A DNA stretch of 64,000 nt, taken from assembly GCA_905221605.1 (NCBI GenBank), contig CAJNDS010000376.1:90867-154866 (forward strand), read 5' to 3'. The translations under genes were made by a program, and so were the position numbers. This document shows, piece by piece, positions 22,715 through 33,203 of this stretch (within the stretch, counting starts at the first letter, position 1; each line of letters opens with the position of its first letter). Source of the stretch: Symbiodinium natans. Taxonomy: Eukaryota; Sar; Dinophyceae; Suessiales; Symbiodiniaceae. The notes below the pieces were generated by a model that saw only the letters and a program-made list of their open reading frames with translations, was not told the origin of the DNA and ran no database searches.

Positions 22715-23300
22715 ACCCCTAAACCCTAAACCCCAAGCCCGAAACCCTACACCCTAAACCCGAAACCCGAAGCCCTAAACCCTAAACCCTTAACCCTAAA
22801 CCCTGAACCCTAAATCCTAAACCCTAAACCCTCAACCCTCAACCCTGAACCCTAAACCTAAACCCTAAACCCTGAATGAGCCGTGCCATCCAGGAAACTG
22901 CCGGATCAAGGGAGGTGTGGACAAGCTCTCGGACACTCGGGCTTTGCCATAACCCCTAAACGCCACGGTTTAGGGTTTGGGGTTTAGGGTTTGGGGTTTA
23001 GGGTTGAGGGTTTAGGGTACCCCTCAACTCAACCCCTCAACTCCCCAACCCCTAAGCCCCTAAACCCCTAAATCCTTCAGCTCCTGGACCCCTCAACCCC
23101 TCAACCCAAAGCCCCTAAACCACCTAAAACCCTAAACCGTAAAACCCCCAAAACCCTAAAGTCTAAACCCCCAACCCCCTGAACCACTCAGTGCTTGGGG
23201 TTTTTTAGGACCCTCGACTCCCCTGCAGACCCTCCGAGCCAAAGGACTTTCCTTGAAAACCTTTAGGGTTGAGGAGTTTGAGGGCTTTAGGGTTTAGAGT
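22714..23300. repeat. Degenerate telomere-type blocks
   Basis: CCCTAAA with many variants (22714-22880), TTTAGGG/TTTGGGG (22968-23015), and CCCCTAAA/CCCCTCAA variants (23020-23185). Between them, 22882-22960 is a short unique piece. Confidence 0.85.
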
Positions 23301-23465
23301 TGAAGCAGTGTTTCCAACCTGGACACCACACCTTTTAAGCCGCAAGCATGCCCCAGGCCGAACAGCCTTGGAGCCACCTTCTATAGGCCCAAAACCCCAC
23401 AACACCTCATTCCGAGACTCGTCTGGGATTCAGGGTCTAGGCATCCCGAAACAAACCCAGAAACC

Positions 23466-23592
23466 CAACCCCCCCCCCCCCCTCCGCACCCCCCCTCCGC
23501 ACCCCCCCTCCGCACCTCCCCTCCGCACCTCCCCTCCGCACCTCCGCACCCCCCCCTCTGCATCCCCCCCCCCCCCCGTATCCCCCCCAAAA
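23466..23592. repeat. C-rich minisatellite (CCCCCCTCCGCAC-like)
   Basis: About six units of 10-14 bp, with C runs on both sides. Glycine- or proline-rich frames on either strand here are artefacts. Confidence 0.9.
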
Positions 23593-23973
23593 AAAACCCC
23601 AAAAGCCCCTGAAGCTGTAAGCCCTATTAAGAAAAGCACAAAAGGAAGCCGCCCGATTTGAAGTGTGCAAGGATCGGTCCGACACTGGAGGTGAGGGGTC
23701 TGGAAACCACTGCACAGGACGCTGCGAGTGGGGGCTTGGGGCTCGGGGTTTTCGCGTTTATGGAGGGTTAATATACGGTTGATGTAGGGTTGATGTAGGG
23801 TTGATGTAGGGTTTATATAGGGTTGATATAGGGTTGATGTAGGGTTTACAAAGGGGGTCGGTGTATTTTGGCGTTCGCAGAGGGTTTCTTGCACTTCAAA
23901 GGGTTTGTAGGGTTTAGGGTTTAGGGTTTGGGGGGCTGTTGGCAAGGCCTTTGGGCCGACTGTACAAAGGGGT

Positions 23974-24080
23974 TTAGGTTGGAATGCACTAGCCGTCCTT
24001 AACAAACCTAGTGGTGCCCCCCCCCTCCCCCCATTACAATCCCCGTTAAGGGCTGTTAGTAGAAGAGGAAACATCCCAAG
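23974..24080. mobile_element. Degenerate copy of the palindromic mini-element family
   Basis: The right arm reads TTAAGGGCTGTTAGTAG then GAAACATCCCAAGG, close to the arm at 15938-16022 and 61926-61983. The left arm keeps CCGTCCTTAACA. Confidence 0.45.
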
Positions 24081-24147
24081 GTTTAGGGCTTCGGGGTCGA
24101 ACAGTGTTTGTAAGAACTTATCGAATCGCCACCTGGCACAGGACAAT

Positions 24148-24198
24148 ATGTGCTTGTTCGTGCTTCTGGCTGCTGAAGCTTCTGCGACATTCACCCTG
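24148..24198 (+). CDS. Possible signal-peptide start exon
   Basis: ATG at 24148 opens MCLFVLLAAEASATFTL, a hydrophobic core followed by small residues, like a secretion signal. A coding-like island follows at about 24236-24312 (GPATDHGLTLYFHKAPADIE) after a CCCTAAA block. It could be the start of a secreted-protein gene on the + strand, but the link is not shown. Confidence 0.3.
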
Positions 24199-24362
24199 AG
24201 CCCTAAGCCCTAAACCCTAAACCCTAAACCCTGGGTATTGCAACGGCCAAAGGACCCGCGACGGACCATGGGCTGACCCTGTACTTCCACAAGGCACCGG
24301 CCGACATAGAAGGGCCTAGGGCTTAGGGACCAAGGCTTAGGATTTCTTAACATCTTGATATC

Positions 24363-24660
24363 AAGGGTTTAGGGTTTAGGGTTTAGGGTCTAGGGTTTAG
24401 GGTTTAGGGTTTAGGGTTTAGGCGTTAACAGGGTTTAGGGTTTAGGGCCCAGGTCGAACCCATAGTCTCTTGTTGTGTTCTTGCCCCCATGAGTTGAGGG
24501 GGTTGAGGGGGTTGAGGGGGTTGAGGGGGTTGAGGGGGTTGAGGGGGTTGAGGGGGTTGAGGGGGTTGAGGGGGTTGAGGGGGTTGAGGGGTTGAGGGGG
24601 GGCGGGGTCGAGGGGGTCGAGGAGGTTGGGGTGGTTGAGGAGGGGGGGGCCTTGAGGAGG
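24363..24660. repeat. TTTAGGG block followed by a 9 bp TTGAGGGGG array
   Basis: 24363-24445 is TTTAGGG with variants. 24489-24600 is about 12 units of TTGAGGGGG, nearly perfect, followed by G-rich decay to 24660. The 9-mer looks like an expanded relative of the 7-mer. Confidence 0.95.
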
Positions 24661-26940
24661 TTGTGATTTTCGAACGATCTTACGGTAAATGCAGCAGCGA
24701 TGTGTCTTGGCTCCTCATATGCTTCAGGGCGTCGTCAAAAGCAGCCCGCAACCCCAAACTGCCCCAACTCAGACACAATTCAGTCGGCTTGCGCGCCTGC
24801 ACCACAGACCCCAAGACCAGTTCTCGTCATGCCTCCTGTGCCTTTCAAGGTCACATGGCAGGCCCCAGTACACACACCTTAACGTGTGCACTGTGCTCGT
24901 GCAACAGCAACCGACGGCAAGTTCGAACTTCCCCATTGTCCTGCCAGACTTTGCATGTGTGCAGTGGAGTCGTAAAGCCTGATGGCTAGCCGCTTCATCG
25001 CTCTGTTTTCTGGGCTACTGCGGAATGTACAAGTAGCTTTCCAAAAACCCCAAGCCCTTAGATCACAAGTCGCAGAGTTCGGCCTTCCATGGGACTATGC
25101 ATTAGGTGTTTTCACCCAGCATGAGACTCTTGAAAGAGAGTTTCGTAGCCGAGGGCCTGTGCTTTCATCAGCATCCCAACATATTCCAACGAGGAGTTTA
25201 TCGTACTTCGGAGCACAACTATGTCGATTGCTGCCATGTGCGTGCCAGTGTTCCCTTGTCCCTGTCATGGAATGTATGGGACCCGCATTGGAGCGTTTGA
25301 TGCAACAGATGCATTCACCGCATACCACTTATGCTTTGGCTTTGGGTCTTATAACCTTATAGCTGTTGTTTGTGTTAATTGCGCTTGTTATCTTTCATGT
25401 TACTAGTATTACTTCTTTCTTTCGGACACTGAGATGCTGCACATTCAAGGGTCATGCCCCAAAAGCTAGTAAATGTCCCTGATGGCAAAGCTCCAAGCGA
25501 AAAAACACCTGTAGTACAATCACTGTTCCAATGAAATGTGAGGCTGGTGGTGGCTCGAATTATGTCGTGCCTCGGCAATGAGTCTGACAAGCACAACGAC
25601 GATTTCGGGCTTTAGTGATAGTGCTTCCTGCAATCGCAAACCTGAGAAAGAACTTCGTTCAACAACCCGCATAAAGTTATATGGGCCCTGGTCGAGCGGG
25701 GCCGTCAACAGTGAAGCAGAAATGTCGAGTCCCTTATGTAGACCAGTGAGACGAGACTTGTGCAGCGCACTGAAATCGCCAGCGTGGCCCGCCAACGTAG
25801 CCCTTGTAAGCTTCTACACAGATCTAGAGACTTGAGAGTGATTTGGCTTGTGCAGCCAAAGCCTAGCAGGGTTCGGCAATTTTGAAACCCTTCTCAAACG
25901 AATGTTCGAAGTTCGAGCCCCTTGTGCAGACCGGTGGGATGGGGCTTGTGCAGCCCAAGCCCAAGCCTGTCAGCGGACCCTGCCGGGCCACGCCAGCTGG
26001 CACGGCCAGCGAAGCGTGAAACGAATACCGGCGTGAAGCCTTTTCCAGGCGCTTCGAACCCCTTATGCAGACCAGAGGTGGGGCGCGTGCAGCCCTCGCA
26101 GTGGGCTCCGCCAAGCGTGAAACCTTTGACGGCAGCCTCTGAAACTTTGATCCTTTGTTTCTTTTTCTCCATAGACCAGTGTGATTTGGCCTGTGCAAAA
26201 CATGGCAACGGAGCGCGCCGACTGCGCTGCCTGGCTTTGTGGCTGCCCAGGTCAAATCACACTGGTTTAGGAAAAAGGAATATAGGACAACATTTCGGTG
26301 CCAATCCAAGGGCGCAGTCCCTCAACATTCCTCAATCCAGAGGGTGGGCGTGGGGTGGACTACGATAGTAGGAATTGGAGGTGGGGTAACATGGAGTCTT
26401 CAAGCACCTCTTGCCGCCCACAGCCGGCACCGAGGCGAAGTAGTGCACGAGATACAAAGCAGAGCTGTCGAGCCAGTATTCACTTGATTCGTCCATCTCG
26501 CCTGTTATTCGAAACTGCCCTTGACAAGCTTCGTTACTGCTTTGTGTGATTTGGGTACCACTGAAACTCTGCGCCAGTTCCACCAATCTCACTGTCATGC
26601 CTGTCGAAGCACTCCCCGACACTCCCCGTTTCCCCCTTACATCCGTGAAGATGTCAGATCGTACTATAGTAGTACACTGCTACAAGCATGGGGGCAGCGC
26701 AACTCATCGAGAGACCATTCTTTGAATTCGTGGATTTTGTTGCCAGTGGGAATCTCCTCGCACATCCATCAAGACTTATTGTGTTCTCGAATGGCCTTGA
26801 AAGCCTGCCTGGCTAAGCTTTCGCATTTTTAAGTTTTAAGCATGATTTGATTGTTCGTGTAGCTCTGCCCTGCCCAGGCCTAGGAAGAGAATCTCATGTA
26901 GACTCAACATGACTGAACGTCCTACCATGTCCTACCGTAG
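24661..26940. other. Mostly unassigned; degenerate repeats at 25720-26270
   Basis: No family recognised on either strand. A frame at 24982-25362 is open but featureless. A degenerate unit around CGA(A/G)CCCCTTATGCAGACC and GTGCAGCCC occurs near 25722, 25908 and 26050, with further partial copies near 26172 and 26250. Confidence 0.4.
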
Positions 26941-27750
26941 GCGGCAAGTCTCCGTGGTGACTACGTGGCGAGCAACTTTGCCTCGGGGTCCCTGGCTGAC
27001 TACGACTCCCCCGGCGGCCTTGGCAGGTGGACCTTCAAGGTGTCGAGCAGCCATATTCCCGGAGTTTAGGGTTTAGCGTTTAGGGCCAAAGTTTAGGGTT
27101 TAGAGTTTAGGATTTAGGGTTTAGGGTGGGCCTTCAAGGTGTCGAGCACTCATATTCCCGGAAGCGGGACCGAGAAGACGCTGCAGTATGCGACTTCAAA
27201 GAACGAGGTACGAGCGGCGAACTGCTTCTAGGTCCCTGAGCAGTACCCTTTTTGTTCTCTTTTTTCTTGGGGTTCCTTACTAAAACAGAGTAGTAAGAAA
27301 AAGGTTGACCTTATTATGATGGGTCTACTGGGGAACCTAGGCTTCATCACCCCGCGGAGCGAAAGGACAGCCTTCGACTTGCCAGCCATTGGCACCAGCA
27401 CCGGCGTTATCATTTCTCCAGCGAGTAGAGAGGGGAAAGCGGACGACAACTCGCTTGCTCTGCATACTGGCCACAACCGGAACAAGGAGTACCTCATGGT
27501 CAAGTTCAAAGCGACACGTGATGTGAATGTGGCTGGTTATGCCACAGAGCTGGGGGCGCATTGCGGAGGTATCGACGTGTGGATGTACAAGGGCTCGACA
27601 CTGGTATCCTCCAGGAATGGCCTCAACAGTGACACGCCCTTTACCTTCCCAGCCACCACCCTTGCAGCCGGCTCCACGCTCACAATATCCGTTGGACCGA
27701 ACGGAAATTTCGGTTGTGATCACTCTTCCCTCTCTCTCACAATCAACTGA
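26941..27750 (+). CDS. Probable secreted beta-sandwich protein, three C-terminal exons
   Basis: Exons 26941 to about 27025 (GDYVASNFASGSLADYD), about 27125-27207 (WAFKVSSTHIPGSGTEKTLQ) and 27304-27750 (GLLGNLGFITPRS, then EYLMVKFKATRDVNVAGYA, CGGIDVWMY, VGPNGNFGCDHSSLSLTIN, stop). Phases agree, and the last junction is GT-AG. The late VGPNG.FGCD.S.L.L.I pattern resembles extracellular jelly-roll domains seen in secreted proteins, but I cannot name the family. The first intron carries a telomere-type block (27064-27125), and 37 bp of exon are duplicated around it (27027-27063 and 27126-27162). The 5' end was not found. Confidence 0.55.
27064..27125. repeat. Degenerate TTTAGGG block between two copies of a 37 bp exon segment
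   Basis: Seven or eight units with variants (tttagcg, tttagag, ttaggat). It is flanked by 27027-27063 and 27126-27162, which match at 34 of 37 positions. Confidence 0.9.
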
Positions 27751-30700
27751 TTCCTTCCATGTAGAGGCGCTTGCATGTAGATGTTGCAACACATGGCCTG
27801 CAGTTGCTCGCACTCGTTTGTAGTTCCAACCCTTCATATGCATGCGCCTGTAATGGCCGACGTCATGTGGCACGAGATGGCATGCAATGCATGCAGATAC
27901 TGCAGCGGCGAGGGGTTCCGGAGGCATAAAGGGCTCGCAAGGTCCTCATCCCTTCCACCCCAAGCGGAACAGCAGCTAGCAGCTAGCTGATCCCGCTCAA
28001 GCAAAAGCGCTTGTGTGTGCCACTCGTCAGTTCCTACCTCGCGCTTGCATGCACATAAATCCATAGTGGCAGTGTTGGGGTCCATCTTCAGGGGCTTGGC
28101 CTCAAGACTCGGAACTCTTCGCTGAACCGCTTGACCTCCGGGTCGTCGGCGCTCAAGCAAAACAATCCCTGCTGCAGCACCCGACGACTTGCACCAAAGC
28201 AGTGCGTCGATCTAGCTTGGCAATTGACTGCGGCTTTCTGTTTCTATCTCCATCTATCTGGTTTAAACGAGCATCTTTCCAAAAAGGTCGCGTTGGACGT
28301 GTATCGTGCGACAGCAAAGCCTCAAGTCATTTGCCAATGGTTCGCCGATCAATTCTTGCAAGGAGGCCTCCCTGTGTGGCCGGATGGTTGGCCAGAAGGA
28401 CAGTTAACCCTTTCGGCCTTATAGTAACTCTTATAGCAACCCTTTTCATAGTAAACCCCCAAACCCTACAACTCTAGGGGAGCCAAGGGCAAGTAGCGCT
28501 GTCTCTATTAAGGCCACTTATGGTGGCTGAAGCTGCTCTTGCTGTCTACGGCTCAAGATCGTACCATGGTGAAGTTGGCCCTTGTTTTTTAAGGAGCATC
28601 TGTTGGTAGGTCCAAGATCCACTCCCATGCTCCCAAGTTTGGCTTTCTGTGTAGGTTCGTTGTCTTACTGGTCTTTCAATGTTCTGTACCTTCTTATAGA
28701 TGCTGGCTCTTCTTCTCGCTGGGGATGTTCTGAACCAAGTACGGAGGATGGGCAAGCCCAACTAGGCAGGAGCACCTTGTGTCGTTTCGAGCTTTGCACC
28801 TACGGAGCCTTTTGGGACACGTGTTCCTTCAGCATGTTGTCTTGTTTAGTTTAGTGCGAGTCTGACCAGCGTTGCAATTTCTACATTTCTAGCGTCTTGC
28901 CACGTTGCGTTGTGCAGAAGCTAGGCAGCTAGAAGGCATTAGATCGTGTTCAGTATCTCACGCTATGAGTTTATTGTGAAGTATCCGCTACCTTCTGACC
29001 ACCCCATCTCAAAATTGACACAAGGCCGTTTTATCCCAGATGGAGAATACTGTATGGCGTTGCTGCGCGCCTTTGACAATGCGGCCATTGCGTCCGCTCT
29101 CAGCTGGGCTCCACGGTAAGAGAGAGCACAGGCGAATCTTCCCGTGTTTGGGGTCACCTGTTATCGGGAGAGCATGGCACTTCCCGCCGTTTGAAGTACG
29201 GGCCTCGGCTCGAAGGACTGGGGCCGTAAACGTTTGTTTGAACCCCCCAAGAAAGATCCGCAGAAACTCGCAAGACATGGATTCCAGATGCAGTGGCAGG
29301 AAAGGAAGTGGCATGGCGTGGTCAGGCGTAGTCGAAATCATTGTGGCAGTTGTGTCCAGCATAACCCACCACACAGGCCTGTAGAAGTTGGAAAAGCCCA
29401 AGAGATCCGTCCACAAGCTTGAGTCAGTCTCCGAGCCTTTGTCCTTCCAGCCACCACTGTTTTTGCAATTTCAGCTTGATGGGCCATGTTGTCCAGTCAT
29501 CACCATCCTATGTAAAGACCAGAGGTCAGCAGAGGCCTCAAACCCAGGCGTTAAATAGGGAAAGCTATCTCCACGGTGGATGACGCTGCCAACCCATGCC
29601 CAGAAGCTCTGCACCGGAAGATGATAGGGGCCAGAAGGAATTCCGAGGGCTGCCTGACGAATACGTGTTTAGGACTGGTGGCTGGCTTTCGTATCCGTAC
29701 GACGGTTTCCAATGCTTGTTTCATGCGTGGCAGCCATGCCACAAGTACCACTTCCTGTTGCTTTTCTGATTCGAAGGGCGCCTGAAGCTGCCAGAGGCCG
29801 CATGTTTGAGCTTGTACCCGGCCAGGTGGCTGCCGGGTTCATTCGAATCCGCCCACCTTGGCTTCGACACAAAATCCGAATGTTCTTGCGGGCTCCTTCA
29901 ATCTGACAACTTGCTGAGTAGCTAGTGGCGATACTCCTCGCCATCCCCTTCCGAGAAAGATTCAGTTGGAGGAGCCGAGTCAGAACACCCCTCCTGATGT
30001 CCTGCGCTCCCTCTTGCTGTGGAGCTGCTGGAGGGGATAGCCGCGACATCTCGCTGGAGCGAAACGTAGCACAAATTTGTCGTTGCGAAGGAAAGTCGGA
30101 ATTCTGGGAGCAAAACTCCGAAACTCCGAACATATTACTAATCGGCAACAGGCGTAGCGCATGCGGTAGTCGGAATGTGTACAGTAGCTTCAGGCTTCTT
30201 TCCTTTGCATCTCCAGAGGAGTGACCACTCTTGCAGATGCTTGCTGGGCTATGTTGCCGGTGTCACAGTCAGACGTTAAGACCCGAAGCCACGAAGACAC
30301 CTCAGCACCAGAGTCCCGAAAAGCAAGGGACATTTCCATCTCAACGGACGACACTGGCAACTTGTGCCCAGAAGCTTTGCACCCATACTAGCCTCGTAGC
30401 AGATAGAGGAGTCAGCTTTAAGGAGTTCAGTGGGATTTGGACGACTGGCAGCATGGCTTGGCCTAAGCCGCCTCTGCCGGTTTTGTGTTTGAATGAAGAA
30501 GCGAGCCGTGCCTTTGAAGCGATGCCGTCGGAACCCGAAAGGTGGAAGGTTGGACCTTTTAAGCGAAGAAGGTGTGCAAGGGGATCGGGTGAAAGCGTGA
30601 ACAAAAACGAGTAGAGCTCAATTGCAGAATACATAGTTCGTTAGCTACTTTGAGGCCTCGTCCTTACCGCCAGCAGTGAAGATGCTTTTGCAGGCGCTTG

Positions 30701-31440
30701 CTGGGCTATGTTGTCGTTGTCGCCGTCAGATGCTAAGACCAGACCGAAGCCACGAAGACTCCTCAACGCCGGAGTCCCGAAAAGCAAGGGGAAAGCCATC
30801 TCAGCGGATTTGGCAACTTGTGCCCAGCAGCTTTGCACCCCCCCACACTAGCGGCTTAGCGGCAGAGGATTTAGTTTGAAGGACCTCTGAGGGCAGCTGC
30901 CTGTCAGATGGCAGCCTGGCAGCAACAATGCCCGTGCCTTGGGAGCTCCCACTCCCGTTTTGATGGCACGAACTGCCATGAGTTGCCCACGCGGAAAGAC
31001 GCGGAAGCCTTCGACCCAGCCTCTGGCATGTGAGCCGAAATTGTTTCATCACAGGTTTCACCTTCGTACCCCGCGTTGCTTCTGCAAGCTGCTCGGATAC
31101 TGTGGGTGTTGCTTATTGTGCCAGGGAGAGCAAGGACGTCACGGCAGAACATTCGCAATCAGGACATTAGATGGCCATGCAAACAAACATGCTTCCTGTT
31201 TAGGCCATAACATGCAAAAAACCATCGTGACCGAGGTGCGTGAACCTCGTGAAAACCGCATGCATGAAGAAGAAACAAAAACCGCAACGATACCTCACGT
31301 CTCTTGTGGCCCTAACATGTTGTAGTTGTGTACGTGGCAAGAACAGGACAGCAGGCCAGCATCTTCGGAGCGTAGATGGCATCACCCTCAGTATTGGGCA
31401 TGGCCTCCGAGAATCTAGGAGAACCATCGATGGGAGACCT
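27751..31440. other. No gene recognised; tandem duplication near 30.2-30.9 kb
   Basis: Short frames only and no family motif on either strand. There are no telomere-type arrays except a trace near 28450. Confidence 0.45.
30234..30865. repeat. Tandem duplication of about 175 bp, spaced by about 457 bp
   Basis: 30234-30410 and 30691-30865 share GCTTGCTGGGCTATGTTG, CCGAAGCCACGAAGAC, GAGTCCCGAAAAGCAAGG and GGCAACTTGTGCCCAG, with scattered changes and small gaps. Confidence 0.8.
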
Positions 31441-31441
31441 G

Positions 31442-31680
31442 GACGCGCGCGACCAGGCTTCACTGCGACTGGCCTTGATGGAGTTTTGCAGGGTTTAGGG
31501 TTTAGGGTTTAGGGTTTAGGGTTTATTGTTTAGGGTTTAGGGTTTAGGGTTTAGTGTTTGCATGTGGGCAGTCCTTGAGAGCCTGGCAGCCCCCCGCTCC
31601 GATGAGGCTGTTGGACAGCTGTTGTATTGTGAGTCGAGCCATTGGCAACGAGCACAAACTAGCGTATGGTTGTGACACGG
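31442..31680 (+). CDS. Two exon-like pieces on either side of a telomere-type block
   Basis: 31442-31491 reads DARDQASLRLALMEFC up to an AG just before TTTAGGG repeats. After the block (31492-31558) comes MWAVLESLAAPRSDEAVGQL (about 31561-31640). Both look like ordinary helical protein. No family, start or end found. Confidence 0.3.
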
Positions 31681-31689
31681 CCTTGGGCA

Positions 31690-33129
31690 TACCTTCTGCC
31701 TTGGGGTTATGTGACAGAGCCTTTCGAAGCGGCCTGCACGGCCTTTCAGGCAATGCTGCAGACCTTCGCTCAGCCCAGCAGAAGCAGAGTGAAAAAAATC
31801 CGCGTGTCTCACCGGTTTCTTTTCGGATTCTAATCTTCATCATCGCATCATCGCTCTGAGCATACTGTTGATGGACGTTTTGGTGATCATGATGTTCTGA
31901 TTTTTGACACTCTGGAATTGAACTGCTACAACAGGTCTTAAACCTTAGCATGGTCTTGGGAAGAAACGCACCGGGAATGACGAGGCCCCAGAATGCAGCA
32001 GGCACCCTCAAAACAGGGCGACAAAAGGTGCAATCAGAACATGAAACGGATGCCCGACGATGAAGGACCGTGCACTACTCGAATATTTTACGCTCGGAGC
32101 TTCAGAGTTTTTGATAGTCTATGTTTGTGAGGATGTCGACGTGTTGACAGCCGCTAAGCTAACTGGTCACATCATGAAAGCGCCAGGACCAGAAGGCCTG
32201 ACATACCGCAACAGGTCTTGCCTGAACCCCAACCCTGGGATTGAATTAAACTTGATGCCTGCGCTTGTATAAGCTCATCTGAGCAGTGATCCGAATACAG
32301 GTGTTGACAGTGCTGCCAAAAGGCATGTAGCGCAATCAGAAAGAAGTGTGTAGATAAATAATTAATCCATCTGTCTATGTAAAAGACAATTCTGTCTTCC
32401 GGGTTGGATTTGTGGCTTGCGGTTTAACTTAAGTTACAGTAACAACATCGAGATTTAGCGATGGGTTCTTTACCTGTTAGTATTGTTAGCTATGACTTTA
32501 TTGATTATGTCCTTTTTTTGTAGCGCTGCATGTTGACGGTGGCACGATGAAAGGTTTCCTTGGCTCAAGTTGTGGAAGTTATCGGCTCGCACTATGGTTT
32601 TCCTGAAGGCCCGCGCATTTGTGCAACTTAGGCCATTCCTTTGATTGCATCATGTGGCTTGATGCCTTCTGCAGTGCCGAGTGCTTGCCAAGTATGCGTC
32701 TGATGCATCATCAGGCAGCTGTATTGGCGTACTTTTGCGCAAGAGTGTCCACATCCACTCGTGATGCGGCGGCTCCCGAACTTGGAGGACAGGAGTGTCG
32801 TCAGCTGGCGTTGTTGCGGCGTGTCGCGATCTTCAGCAACATACCTTCCTTCGCTTTGCAAGTGCGCGGCAAACACGCTGTTATTGAAGGAGACATGCAA
32901 GCCTTGCTGCAACGCCGTGGCGCTCGTTTGCATGTGGCTTGCTTGCGATTTCGATCCAAATGAGGTATAGATGTCTTGAGAGCCGCATGCTAGCCGAGGA
33001 GGTGCGAGAGCCGAACCCACCTGCGTGGCCCGCATCGGTGCAGCCCGGCTATTCCGCGAGAAAGCGTTTCGTTGAAACCATACCTGAAACAGCAAGCTGT
33101 TTTCCGACACTACCCTAAACCCATAACCC
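31690..33129. other. No gene recognised
   Basis: It may hold the first exon and signal peptide of the beta-helix gene starting at 33204, but I could not identify them. Confidence 0.4.
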
Positions 33130-33197
33130 TCAACCCTCAACCCCAAACCCCAAACCCTAAACCCTAAACCCTAAACCCTAAACCCTAAACCCTAAAC
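33130..33197. repeat. CCCTAAA block just upstream of the first beta-helix exon
   Basis: About eight units after CCCTCAA/CCCCAAA variants. It ends six bases before the AG acceptor (AAACTTCCAG). Confidence 0.95.
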
Positions 33198-33203
33198 TTC
33201 CAG

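Noticed and set aside
23430-24194. A 254-residue minus-strand frame
   Set aside because: Gly/Cys-rich part comes from the C-rich minisatellite, and repeated NPTSTLYQPYI-like units come from a TTGATGTAGGG-type repeat. Not a gene.
24982-25362. A 126-residue + strand frame as a gene
   Set aside because: No family motif, mixed composition, and a competing overlapping frame of similar quality; nothing nearby supports it.
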